A stretch of DNA of 50,643 bases from a virus: IMG/VR virus record IMGVR_UViG_3300037156_000076, positions 1 through 50,643 of that record; one strand, 5' to 3'. The stretch's first letter is position 1. Each line of letters opens with the position of its first letter. Of this stretch, positions 13,847 to 21,040 are shown piece after piece. Under the pieces are notes generated by a model. The model was not told where the DNA came from and made no database searches. It was given only the letters and a program-made list of their open reading frames with translations. Both the position numbers and the translations under genes were made by a program.

Positions 13847-14415
13847 GGGTGCGGAAGGCCAAGAAGTGCCGCGTAGCTTCGTGCGGGGCCTTATTCGTCC
13901 CGCAACGTCTGGGCCAAGTAGTTTGCAGTCCGACGTGCGCGATTAAGGATGCGCCTGCCAATCAGGACAAGGCGCGCAAGGCCCTGGCTGATGTCGGGCG
14001 CCGGGACATTAAGGTTCGCAAGGAGAAGCTGAAGAGCAGGGCGGATCACCTCAAAGACACGCAGAAAGCGTTCAACGCCTGGATCCGTGAGCGGGATGCG
14101 GGCCAGCCATGCATCAGTTGCGGGACAACGGCGGACGTTCAGTACTGCGCGGGTCACTACAGGACAACTGCAGCATGCCCAGAGCTTCGCTTTGACCCTC
14201 TCAATGTCCATTTGCAGTGCAATCGCAACTGCAACATGGGTAAGTCGGGGAACCTGCTGGGGTATCGCCCGCGGTTGCTGCAAAAGATCGGTGCGGAAAA
14301 GCTCGCTTGGGTCGAAGGCCCGCATGAGCCGAAGAGGTACACCGTTGACGGGCTGAAGGCGATGACGGCGGCGTACCGGGAGAAGACCAGAGAACTCAAG
14401 AGGGCGGCAGCATGA
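13831..14415 (+). CDS. ninG: NinG (Rap) recombination nuclease-like protein
   Basis: 194 residues from ATG 13831, which has AAGGGG seven bases upstream; ATGs at 13810 and 13825 are in frame but badly spaced. Hallmarks: CRVASCGALFVPQR with a zinc knuckle at the start, LKDTQKAFNAWIRERDAGQPCISCG in the middle, then AGHYRTTAACPELRFDPLNVHLQC and NCNMGKSGN. In lambda this protein (Rap) promotes phage recombination and cuts branched DNA. The stop overlaps the next gene. Confidence 0.92.
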   Translation: MLASVRVRKAKKCRVASCGALFVPQRLGQVVCSPTCAIKDAPANQDKARKALADVGRRDIKVRKEKLKSRADHLKDTQKAFNAWIRERDAGQPCISCGTTADVQYCAGHYRTTAACPELRFDPLNVHLQCNRNCNMGKSGNLLGYRPRLLQKIGAEKLAWVEGPHEPKRYTVDGLKAMTAAYREKTRELKRAAA

Positions 14416-14957
14416 CTTATCGCAACGTAGTGTCAGCAGTTGTCCGGGCCCTGGCGGCCGAAACGATAAATAGCGCTGGCGGGTGCGACTTCGAACCGAA
14501 GGTGCAATGCGCAAAGCAGAAGGGTGAGATCGTCGGTAAGGAAGCTGCATTCTTGACGGACTGCTGGGTATTCGGTCGGCTGCACAAGGGGTTGAGCCCG
14601 GCGCACTGGCGGGCATTGGTGGCGAAGTTCTCGACGCACATGGACCGTAAGCACGCCGCAATCACTGAACTGACCAAGGCTATCCGGTCGCCAGCACCTG
14701 AGCGGTTCCGTCATTGCGCCGTCGTTACCTGGGCTCTGCCGAAGTTGCCAGGCGCTGACGGTAAGCGGTCGACCAATGTACTGCCGGCTGGGTGGTACGA
14801 GATGGATAACTGGTCAGATGAGCCGGTGCCGGTCCGCACGCAAAGCCGGTGGCGCCGAGACATCAGCAAGACAATTGAGCAGGAAGTCGATAGGGCGCTT
14901 GAGTCCGCACAGATGCTTTTCGATGCGGAGGGGCTTATCTGGGCAGATGCAGCTTGA
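14412..14957 (+). CDS. Protein in the Q (late antiterminator) position
   Basis: 181 residues. No decisive motif is visible: there is no CxxC finger, and the C-terminal half has a basic patch (TQSRWRRDISKTIEQEV) with an acidic helix. The position is what matters: directly after NinG, last early gene, and its stop codon overlaps the -35 of a strong promoter followed by a leader RNA and terminator. That is exactly where lambdoid Q genes stand. I call it a candidate late antiterminator; homology is not demonstrated. Confidence 0.55.
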   Translation: MTYRNVVSAVVRALAAETINSAGGCDFEPKVQCAKQKGEIVGKEAAFLTDCWVFGRLHKGLSPAHWRALVAKFSTHMDRKHAAITELTKAIRSPAPERFRHCAVVTWALPKLPGADGKRSTNVLPAGWYEMDNWSDEPVPVRTQSRWRRDISKTIEQEVDRALESAQMLFDAEGLIWADAA

Positions 14958-14982
14958 CTACACTGGCCGACTGGCTTAGATT
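14954..14982 (+). promoter_or_regulatory. Candidate late promoter (pR'-like)
   Basis: TTGACT (14954-14959), 17-bp spacer, TAGATT (14977-14982): nine of twelve consensus positions with ideal spacing. The -35 overlaps the stop of the Q-position gene. Transcription should begin near 14989. No other equally good promoter is visible before the late genes. Confidence 0.7.
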
Positions 14983-14988
14983 ATCCCC

Positions 14989-15183
14989 ATCCTGTCGATC
15001 TTGCGCATGAAGGTTGGCAGGGTAAGTGTGTGAGGGGAACTCGCTTACGGCGATACGGTATACCCACCGAGAGATGAGCTGCTTGGCCAACGATGGTGAT
15101 AGGGTTTGAGACCCTTAGCTCTGCCGGTTCAAGTCCGGTCACACTGATAAATTACAGAAAGGTCGCTTAGGCGGCCTTTTTTA
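14989..15183 (+). ncRNA. Late leader RNA (6S-like) with a tRNA-like T arm
   Basis: About 195 bases run from the predicted pR' start to the terminator at 15160-15183, close to the length of the lambda 6S leader. Bases 15123-15139 form a canonical T arm (GCCGG/CCGGT around TTCAAGT). 15140-15146 can pair six of seven with 15024-15030 like an acceptor stem, and 15104-15118 contains an anticodon-like hairpin (AGGG/CCCT with loop TTTGAGA). The span of 124 bases is too long for a normal tRNA and there is no clear D arm, so I do not call a tRNA gene. The rest of the gap to 15310 holds a second weaker hairpin plus T-run at 15258-15281. Confidence 0.45.
15160..15183 (+). terminator. tR'-like terminator after the late leader
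   Basis: Stem AGGTCGC/GCGGCCT (7 bp, one G-U) with loop TTAG and seven T. A related copy, weaker in stem, lies at 15258-15281. Late genes downstream would need antitermination. Confidence 0.8.
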
Positions 15184-15310
15184 TTGCCCGAATTTCCCCC
15201 AAAGACCTCCAAGTCTCTTGCCTCGGCAATGCGTAGATGGGAGGCACCCTTTCCCTTGGTCGCCAGCAGTCGGCCTTTTTTATTCCAACTCCCAGAAGGG
15301 AGGAAGCCGG

Positions 15311-15634
15311 ATGAAGATCATGCCCGAGAAAGACCCCTCGTTCTGGGCACTGGTCATCACCGCATTGCGGGACAACGGCCTGGCCATGGCCTTGACGTTC
15401 GCCCTGATCTTTCTGCGCGTCCAGTACGAAGGCAAAGAGACGAGCACTGTCCGCAAGCTGATCGAGGCAACTCTCGGCGCGCTGATGGTTATGGTCGTCG
15501 GCCTGACGGTTCAAAACTTCGGACTCAGCAGCGGCTGGGCATTCTTCGCGTCTGGCTTCGTCGGGATTCTCGGCGTTGACCAGGTGCGCCAACTCGGCAA
15601 GCGCTGGTCTGAGCGCAAGGCGGGCGAGCTATGA
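15311..15634 (+). CDS. Holin, lambda-holin-family type
   Basis: 107 residues. The opening KDPSFWALVITALRDNGLAMAL is typical of the family. Three hydrophobic segments lie at about 14-34, 46-66 and 72-92, and the tail is basic. GGAGG stands seven bases upstream of the ATG at 15311. It should form the inner-membrane lesions that release the endolysin. It is the first late gene, while the endolysin and spanins are 27 kb away at 42.2-43.3 kb. Confidence 0.85.
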   Translation: MKIMPEKDPSFWALVITALRDNGLAMALTFALIFLRVQYEGKETSTVRKLIEATLGALMVMVVGLTVQNFGLSSGWAFFASGFVGILGVDQVRQLGKRWSERKAGEL

Positions 15635-15828
15635 AGTGGCATCAACTCTGGTCCATTCGCTTGGCCTTAGCCGGCTCGGCCCTGAACGCGGGCGCCATCG
15701 GCTGGACTGTGTTCCAAGGCACCGTAAACCCCCTGATCTATGCCGCCATCAATATGGGGCTTGGCATCGGTGTTGCCGTGGTGCGCGTGCTGAGCCAGGC
15801 GCCTAAAGATGGCGAGGCAGACAAATGA
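15631..15828 (+). CDS. Second holin-like small membrane protein (DUF7940-like)
   Basis: 65 residues with two membrane helices (about 8-28 and 33-52) and a charged C-terminus. It overlaps the holin stop by four bases. Two-helix proteins beside a holin are often antiholins or class II holins. Which role it plays cannot be decided from sequence. Confidence 0.7.
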   Translation: MKWHQLWSIRLALAGSALNAGAIGWTVFQGTVNPLIYAAINMGLGIGVAVVRVLSQAPKDGEADK

Positions 15829-15989
15829 TGACGTGCACGATCAGCGCTCATTACAGGTGGTGGGTAATGCCGTACCTGAAAGCGCTCAAGGCCTTCGCAG
15901 AGATAACCGGCATGACGCCAGATGTCGAAAAGGCTACCGCGCTCATATCGAGGCGAGGCGTGTACATTCAGTTTCGGCTGGCCAAATGA
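15825..15989 (+). CDS. Small hypothetical protein (54 aa)
   Basis: 54 residues, MMTCTISAHYRWWVMPYL at the start then a helix and a beta strand ending in VYIQFRLAK. It overlaps both neighbours by four bases. Small proteins of this kind follow holins in many Pseudomonas phages; function unknown. Confidence 0.65.
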   Translation: MMTCTISAHYRWWVMPYLKALKAFAEITGMTPDVEKATALISRRGVYIQFRLAK

Positions 15990-16306
15990 ACCCATTCACG
16001 AAGTTCCTCGCATGGATTGCGAAACCAAAACCTACCGAGGAAATGAAAATGCCTGAAGATACCGTTGTTGGAGATGTGCAATTCATCTCTGCAGAGCTTA
16101 CCGCCAATGACTTAGCTGCATCGCTGACTGCTGCGCCTACTGATCCAGTGGCAGCCGCCCCGATCACCCAGGCCGCGCCTACCCTGATGACTGGCTTCGT
16201 CAACGAATCCATCTTCGACAAGCTCAAGACGATCCTCGGCGCGCTCGGTCATGAGTTGCCGGTGTTCTTTGATGAGGCTGTAGCTTTGGCGAAGAAAGCG
16301 CTGTGA
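15986..16306 (+). CDS. Hypothetical protein (106 aa)
   Basis: 106 residues, Ala/Thr/Pro-rich middle and a helical end. The start at 15986 overlaps the previous stop; an internal ATG at 16043 (AAATGAAAATGCC) is an alternative. No family recognised. It could be a small structural or lysis-associated protein. Confidence 0.6.
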   Translation: MNPFTKFLAWIAKPKPTEEMKMPEDTVVGDVQFISAELTANDLAASLTAAPTDPVAAAPITQAAPTLMTGFVNESIFDKLKTILGALGHELPVFFDEAVALAKKAL

Positions 16307-16310
16307 TAGT

Positions 16311-16348
16311 TCGCGACACGTTTTGCTGGTTCATGAAACGTGTCGCGA
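16311..16348. repeat. 13-bp inverted repeat, intergenic, shared with the repeat in rha
   Basis: TCGCGACACGTTT and its exact complement flank a 12-base spacer, directly after the stop of the preceding gene. There is no T tract, so it is not an intrinsic terminator. The arms are the same as at 6562-6601. Confidence 0.85.
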
Positions 16349-16362
16349 CATTGGAGAATTGA

Positions 16363-16602
16363 ATGAAGCTGATCCTGAAACGTGTTGGGCCGGATAGGCG
16401 TCAATTCCATACGGTAGGTGAGCCGGTGAGCACCTCTCGCAATCTCGCTCCGGACATGAGGCCTTGCGGCCTGCACACCGAAGATGGTGAGCCACTGCCG
16501 CGCCAAATGTCTGCAGTACTCAGTAGCGACCATAGCGGCCCAACACTGACAGTCGTGTTCATTGTCGATGGTGACAGCATCGCGGTAGAGGGTGACGCTT
16601 GA
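16363..16602 (+). CDS. Hypothetical protein (79 aa)
   Basis: 79 residues; GGAGA stands before the ATG. Beta-rich by pattern at both ends (MKLILKRVGPDRR, then LTVVFIVDGDSIAVEGD). Unknown function. Ends in TTGA, which may start the next gene. Confidence 0.6.
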   Translation: MKLILKRVGPDRRQFHTVGEPVSTSRNLAPDMRPCGLHTEDGEPLPRQMSAVLSSDHSGPTLTVVFIVDGDSIAVEGDA

Positions 16603-16733
16603 CCAAGAAAAACTGGTCAATCACCACTCCAGGCTACAAACCATTCCCGATGATTCTGCTTGAAGAAGCGCTCGATCATGTGGGTGCGCTGGCATTTGCT
16701 CGGTGTATCTGGCCGGAATGCACAATCGAATAG
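16599..16733 (+). CDS. Small protein with TTG start (44 aa)
   Basis: 44 residues beginning (TTG) MTKKNWSITTPGYKPFPM and ending in FARCIWPECTIE. The TTG overlaps the upstream stop by four bases, like the ATGA junctions elsewhere. The PGYKPFPM / IWPxC layout looks like small proteins I associate with Pseudomonas phages, but I cannot name a family. Confidence 0.5.
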   Translation: MTKKNWSITTPGYKPFPMILLEEALDHVGALAFARCIWPECTIE

Positions 16734-16746
16734 TTGAGGATCTGTA

Positions 16747-16980
16747 ATGGCGAACCCTAACAACACGAAGAAACTAACCGACGGGATTGAATTGTTGGCT
16801 GGTGAGGCAATCTGCTTTCAGCTAACCGCCGAACAGCGAGCACTATCAGAACTGCTTCTGCTTCGGTGTGGTGATACTCGACTGATCGGCAGTCAGATGA
16901 CTGACCAGGCTAGGCTCTGCGGTCAGGCAGTCAAGGCTGCATTTGAAGAGTTGAGCAAGGAAGCCGACTCGAAGGAGTGA
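16747..16980 (+). CDS. Hypothetical helical protein (77 aa)
   Basis: 77 residues, almost wholly helical, with GAGGA before the ATG. Ends four bases before the next start. No family recognised. Confidence 0.6.
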   Translation: MANPNNTKKLTDGIELLAGEAICFQLTAEQRALSELLLLRCGDTRLIGSQMTDQARLCGQAVKAAFEELSKEADSKE

Positions 16981-16984
16981 TGCC

Positions 16985-17650
16985 ATGGCCAGTCCGATCG
17001 ACATCTCTGTTCGCGCCAATGTCAAAGATCTGAGCAAAAAGCTCTCGGCGCTGGCCAATAAGCAGATTGCATTCGCTACGGCGCTGGCACTGACCGAGAT
17101 CGCCAAGGAAGTCCAAGCGGAAGAGATCGCGAACATCAAGGCGACTTTCAAAAAGCCCAGGCTGTTCACCCAACGCTCAGTCGGCATGCGGGGCGCAACC
17201 AAAAGGACATTGACCGCTACCGTCTTCGTTAAGCCCATCGCCGCGAAGTACTTGCAGCCGTATGAGGATGGCGGCGTGCATGTGCTGCCGGGCCAGAAGC
17301 TGCTGAACCCCAAGGACATCAAGCTCGACAGCTTCGGGCAATTGCCACGCCACGTCCTAGAGAAACTACGGGCACGCAAGGACATCTTCATTGGCCCGGT
17401 CAAATCGAAGTCCGGAACGATCAATGGCGTGTGGCAGCGGATACCACCGAAGGATGGGCAGAAGGCAAGGCGCGGCAAAGCAGCAACAGCCGCGCAGCCA
17501 GGTCGCCTCAAGTTGCTGATCAGGTTCGGCGAGGCGCTCGCAGTCAACAAGCGACTCAATTATCGCAGTCGGGCGCAGGCCATCGTTAATAGCAAATTCA
17601 AGTCCGCGTTCGAGACGGCGATGAGCAGGGCGCTGGCCACTGCCAAATAG
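16985..17650 (+). CDS. Structural-type protein, minor tail Z / gp10-like by pattern
   Basis: 221 residues, very basic. The opening follows the plan of head-tail or tail-completion proteins: strand, then ALANKQIAFATALALTEIAKEVQ, helical ANIKATFKK, and RSVGMRGATKRTLTATVFV. This is a weak, by-eye similarity to prophage minor tail protein Z. Its position before the terminase is unusual for that role. A basic nucleic-acid-binding protein is the alternative. Confidence 0.5.
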   Translation: MASPIDISVRANVKDLSKKLSALANKQIAFATALALTEIAKEVQAEEIANIKATFKKPRLFTQRSVGMRGATKRTLTATVFVKPIAAKYLQPYEDGGVHVLPGQKLLNPKDIKLDSFGQLPRHVLEKLRARKDIFIGPVKSKSGTINGVWQRIPPKDGQKARRGKAATAAQPGRLKLLIRFGEALAVNKRLNYRSRAQAIVNSKFKSAFETAMSRALATAK

Positions 17651-17662
17651 TGGGATGCAGCG

Positions 17663-18124
17663 ATGATCATCTTCCTCGACATCGATGGTGTGATCTGCAC
17701 CCGCAAGGGCGCCGGATGGACCATCGATGGTCGTCCGCTTTTCCGTAGTCTGATACGTCGTCCAGTACGGGCGATTGATCCAGTTGCAATGCGACACCTC
17801 AACGATCTGTGTGCATGCACGGGCGCTGACGTTGTGGTTTCAAGCATGTGGCGAATTAATCGTGATGTACGAGCGATCTTTACCCGGCGTGGATTCACTG
17901 GGCAATTCCATCAGGACTGGCGCACGGATGCAGATGGTCCGATGCGGTCCGATGAGATTCGCCGCTGGCTTGCTGAGCATGACAATCCGAATCACGTCGT
18001 CATCGATGACCAGATTCAGCAGTTGCTTGAGGTTGCGCACCTGGTGGTGCTGACGAACAACTACTGCGGGCTGACAGGCGCTGACGTGGCGCGTGCCGTG
18101 CAGGTGCTGGTCGGGCAGGGCTGA
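17663..18124 (+). CDS. HAD-superfamily phosphatase (RNA-repair-type HAD domain)
   Basis: 153 residues. HAD motif I is MIIFLDIDGVI (nucleophile Asp6, Asp8), and VVVSSMWRIN near residue 60 is motif II. NHVVIDDQIQ carries the motif IV acids and ends with VVLTNNYCGLT. This arrangement matches the HAD domain found in Swiss-army-knife RNA-repair proteins. It would be a 3'- or 5'-end phosphatase, possibly acting on cleaved host tRNA; that function is inferred. Confidence 0.75.
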   Translation: MIIFLDIDGVICTRKGAGWTIDGRPLFRSLIRRPVRAIDPVAMRHLNDLCACTGADVVVSSMWRINRDVRAIFTRRGFTGQFHQDWRTDADGPMRSDEIRRWLAEHDNPNHVVIDDQIQQLLEVAHLVVLTNNYCGLTGADVARAVQVLVGQG

Positions 18125-18294
18125 GGCCTGCGTCTGCCCCAGCGTGGCGCGGGCGAGGGCAGGGCGACCGTCCGTCAGGGTGGACACCCCCCCCCTCAGC
18201 GGGTCCCTCCCCGCCCTTCTGGCATCGAGGGCATTGCACAGTTTGCTGCGTCACTAGCTAAAAACTTTTGAAATTTGGGTAACGAGGGTAACGC
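18125..18294. other. Terminase-proximal gap, candidate cos region
   Basis: 170 bases without a gene, very GC-rich, with a run of nine C at 18187-18195 and several direct GGGCG/GGGCGA elements. A lambda-type terminase (Nu1-like plus GpA) normally cuts just upstream of its small-subunit gene. I cannot point to the nicks or overhang. Confidence 0.35.
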
Positions 18295-18837
18295 ATGACG
18301 ATCGTTTCCCAAGCGGAGTACGCACGCCTTCGTGGCGTCAGCAAAAAAACCGTAACCCAATGGAAACAAGAGGGAAAACTTGTTTTGGGTGATGGCGGCG
18401 TCGACGTCGAGGCGTCCAACGCGTACCTCCAAAAATATCGCTCGGCTGGCTTGAAGGGTAACTCCAAGGGTAACGCTGAGGCTGTCGCGTTACCCCACGT
18501 ACTCGATGGGGAAACTACCGAGCAAGCGGCGACAAGAATCTTGACGGCGGTCGGTGCCGGCATGTCGCTCGAAGAGGCGAAGCGGGTAAAGGAAAACTAC
18601 CTGGCATTGCTTAGCCAGCTTGAGTACGACCAAAAGTCCGGCGCCGTTGTGCTCGTCTCCGACGTGGCCACTGCCGTAGGCAAAGAATATTCCAGGGTGC
18701 GCACGCGCCTATTGGCAATCCCGGCCGAACAAGCCCCGCGCATCCACCGGCTGAAAACCGTGACCGAAGTGCAAGACGCGCTGCAGGGGCTAATCACGGA
18801 TGCCCTTGAGGAATTAATCAGCGATGGAGGCGACTAG
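18295..18837 (+). CDS. Terminase small subunit (Nu1-like)
   Basis: 180 residues. An N-terminal winged-helix-like motif, VSQAEYARLRGVSKKTVTQW at 4-23 with LGDGGVDVEASNAYL following, is the Nu1/gp1 style of DNA recognition. A central coiled coil (about 85-120) and a C-terminal helix would contact the large subunit. It precedes and overlaps the large-subunit gene by 14 bases. GAGG stands eight bases upstream. Confidence 0.8.
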   Translation: MTIVSQAEYARLRGVSKKTVTQWKQEGKLVLGDGGVDVEASNAYLQKYRSAGLKGNSKGNAEAVALPHVLDGETTEQAATRILTAVGAGMSLEEAKRVKENYLALLSQLEYDQKSGAVVLVSDVATAVGKEYSRVRTRLLAIPAEQAPRIHRLKTVTEVQDALQGLITDALEELISDGGD

Positions 18838-20776
18838 CAGATATGCCAGTGGCCTGGAGTCTCTCGCACGCGAATTACGCATCGCCCGACTGAAAAACAT
18901 TCAGCCTCCGCCAAAACTGACGTTGAGCGAGTGGGCAGAGCGTTATGCGGTTTTGTCGAAAGAAACGAGCGCCCAGACCGGGCGGTTCCGAGCTTTTCCT
19001 TACCAGATCGGCATCATGGATGCGATCTCCGACCCTTCAGTCTCCACTGTAACGGTGAAGAAATCGGCGCGCGTTGGGTACACCAAGATCCTTGACCACG
19101 TTGTGGGCTATTACATCCATCAGGATCCGTCGCCGATTCTGATGGTCCAGCCCCGGGTCGAGGATGCTGAGGATTACAGTAAGACCGAAATTGCCCCGAT
19201 GCTGCGCGACACCCCTGTTCTGTGTGAACTGACAGGCGATGGCAAGGCGAAGGACAGCAACCAGACCATCCTTAAAAAGACGTTTCTGAACGGTGCCAGT
19301 CTGTCGCTGGTGGGTGCGAACTCACCTGGCGGTTTTCGACGTATCACTTCGCGGATCATCTTGTTCGATGAGGTCAATGGTTATCCCGTCGGCGGTGCCG
19401 GCTCAGAGGGTGACCAGATCGCCCTGGGCACCAAGCGTGGCGAGACGTTCTGGAACCGAAAGGTTGTTATCGGAAGCACCCCGACCGTCAAAGGCTCAAG
19501 CCGCATTGATCGCAGCTGGAGCGAAAGCGACCAACGCCAGTTTCATGTGCCGTGTCCCCACTGTGGTGGAAAACAGGTTCTGGAATGGGGCGGTCCAGAT
19601 ACCCCGTACGGATTCAAATGGGATTCGGACGAGGCAGGTGTCGGGCAGCCGGACACGGTGTTCTACGTGTGCCGGGTCAATGGCTGTGTCATTCGTGATA
19701 TCGACAAGCCTGAAATGGTCGCAGCAGGCGAATGGATCGCTGGTAAGCCATTTTTAGGTCATGCCGGGTTTCATATCTGGGCGGCCTATAGCCTGTTCCC
19801 CAATGCGTCCTGGGTGAATCTGGTCACCGAGTGGCTTCGGGTTAAGGACGATCCACTTGCTCGCCAGACATTCATCAACCTGGTGCTGGGCGAAGATTAC
19901 GAGGACCGCGGTGAAAACGCGCTTGCGGAATCTCGACTGGCTGCTCGTTGCGAAAACTGGGCTGTAGAAGTACCGGATGGCGTTGCAGTGATCACCGCGG
20001 GCGTCGACACCCAGGGCGATCGCTTCGAATGTGAAGTCGTCGGCTGGGGCACGAACGAGGAAAGCTGGTCTATCGATTTTGAAATCATCTCGGGCGATAT
20101 GGAAACGCCCGATATCTGGAATCGGCTTGACGCTTTTTTGAAGCGGATCTGGTACCGGGCAGACGGGCGCGGCTTTGAAGCTATGGCGGTGTGTCATGAC
20201 TCCGGTGGCAACCACGCTCAGAAGGTTTATGACTTTGCTAAGGCTCGCATCGGACGGCGTATTTGGGCTATCAAAGGTGAATCGGCAGTGGGTGGTAAGC
20301 GCTCCCCGGTTTGGCCGACGAAAACCCCTAGCAAGCGGAATAAATCGTCTTTTCGCCCCGTAATTATTGGTGTGAACGCTGCGAAGGACTCGGTTCGATC
20401 ACGTCTGCACCTGACCGAAAAAGGACCGGGCTATATGCACTTCCCGGTTGACCGCGATATCAACTACTTCGCGCAACTGACGTCGGAACGCTCTGTACGC
20501 AAGACGTCAGGCGGTCAGCATTATCGGGTGTGGGAATTACCACCCGGACGCGCTAACGAGGCGCTCGATTGCCGCGTTTATGCCTATGCCGCGCTTTGCG
20601 GACTGCTGCACCTCGGACTGAAGTTGAATAAACGAGCAGACGAAGTGAATGCCCTCATCGGCACCCCCCTTCAAGTGTTACCGAACGAGTCGCATGAAAT
20701 CACAACTGTGGCTGTGCAGCACGCCGCACCTGAAAAACCATCGTCCCGCAAGTCGTCGATTTCACGAATGGCGTAG
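18824..20776 (+). CDS. Terminase large subunit (GpA family)
   Basis: 650 residues, close to lambda gpA (641). Early segments LTLSEWAERYAVL and GRFRAFPYQIGIMDAI, then SARVGYTK in the Walker A position (a deviant Walker A, as in GpA), IILFDEVNGYP as Walker B, and the zinc-like VPCPHCGGKQVLEW at about 238-251. The C-terminal nuclease domain includes GVDTQGDRFECEVVGW at about 390 and the acidic HDSGGN. The motor cuts and packages DNA at the portal. This type usually generates cohesive ends. Confidence 0.95.
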   Translation: MEATSRYASGLESLARELRIARLKNIQPPPKLTLSEWAERYAVLSKETSAQTGRFRAFPYQIGIMDAISDPSVSTVTVKKSARVGYTKILDHVVGYYIHQDPSPILMVQPRVEDAEDYSKTEIAPMLRDTPVLCELTGDGKAKDSNQTILKKTFLNGASLSLVGANSPGGFRRITSRIILFDEVNGYPVGGAGSEGDQIALGTKRGETFWNRKVVIGSTPTVKGSSRIDRSWSESDQRQFHVPCPHCGGKQVLEWGGPDTPYGFKWDSDEAGVGQPDTVFYVCRVNGCVIRDIDKPEMVAAGEWIAGKPFLGHAGFHIWAAYSLFPNASWVNLVTEWLRVKDDPLARQTFINLVLGEDYEDRGENALAESRLAARCENWAVEVPDGVAVITAGVDTQGDRFECEVVGWGTNEESWSIDFEIISGDMETPDIWNRLDAFLKRIWYRADGRGFEAMAVCHDSGGNHAQKVYDFAKARIGRRIWAIKGESAVGGKRSPVWPTKTPSKRNKSSFRPVIIGVNAAKDSVRSRLHLTEKGPGYMHFPVDRDINYFAQLTSERSVRKTSGGQHYRVWELPPGRANEALDCRVYAYAALCGLLHLGLKLNKRADEVNALIGTPLQVLPNESHEITTVAVQHAAPEKPSSRKSSISRMA

Positions 20777-20785
20777 GAGAAGCTC

Positions 20786-21040
20786 ATGTTCACACCGCGC
20801 CTCAACAATCTCAGCGGCGTTCCACCTGCCACTTTGCAGCAATGGCTTGCTGAAGCGCAGACGGCCCTGCATGAACTCAGTACCGGCGCCAAAGGTGAGT
20901 CGTTCAGCTATACGCAGGGCGACGGTTCCAAGTCTGTGACCTATACCCGTGCCGACCTCGGTGCGCTGCAGTCTCACATTCTCGCGCTGCAATATGCCCT
21001 GGGCATGCGTCGGCGCCGTGCGATACGGCCGGTGTTCTGA
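20786..21040 (+). CDS. Head-tail joining protein gpW-like
   Basis: 84 residues with the gpW layout: two helices flanking a beta hairpin, LQQWLAEAQTALHELSTG, then SFSYTQGDGSKSVTYTRAD. Lambda gpW (68 aa) seals the portal after packaging. GGAG precedes the ATG. Position between large terminase and portal matches lambda. Confidence 0.85.
   Translation: MFTPRLNNLSGVPPATLQQWLAEAQTALHELSTGAKGESFSYTQGDGSKSVTYTRADLGALQSHILALQYALGMRRRRAIRPVF

Noticed and set aside
15024-15147. A tRNA gene
   Set aside because: A good T arm and part of an acceptor stem exist, but the span is 124 bases and no D arm fits; kept as a tRNA-like feature of the late leader only.
19754-20215. A 153-codon minus-strand frame within the large terminase gene
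   Set aside because: Antisense shadow of a highly conserved gene with no start signal.
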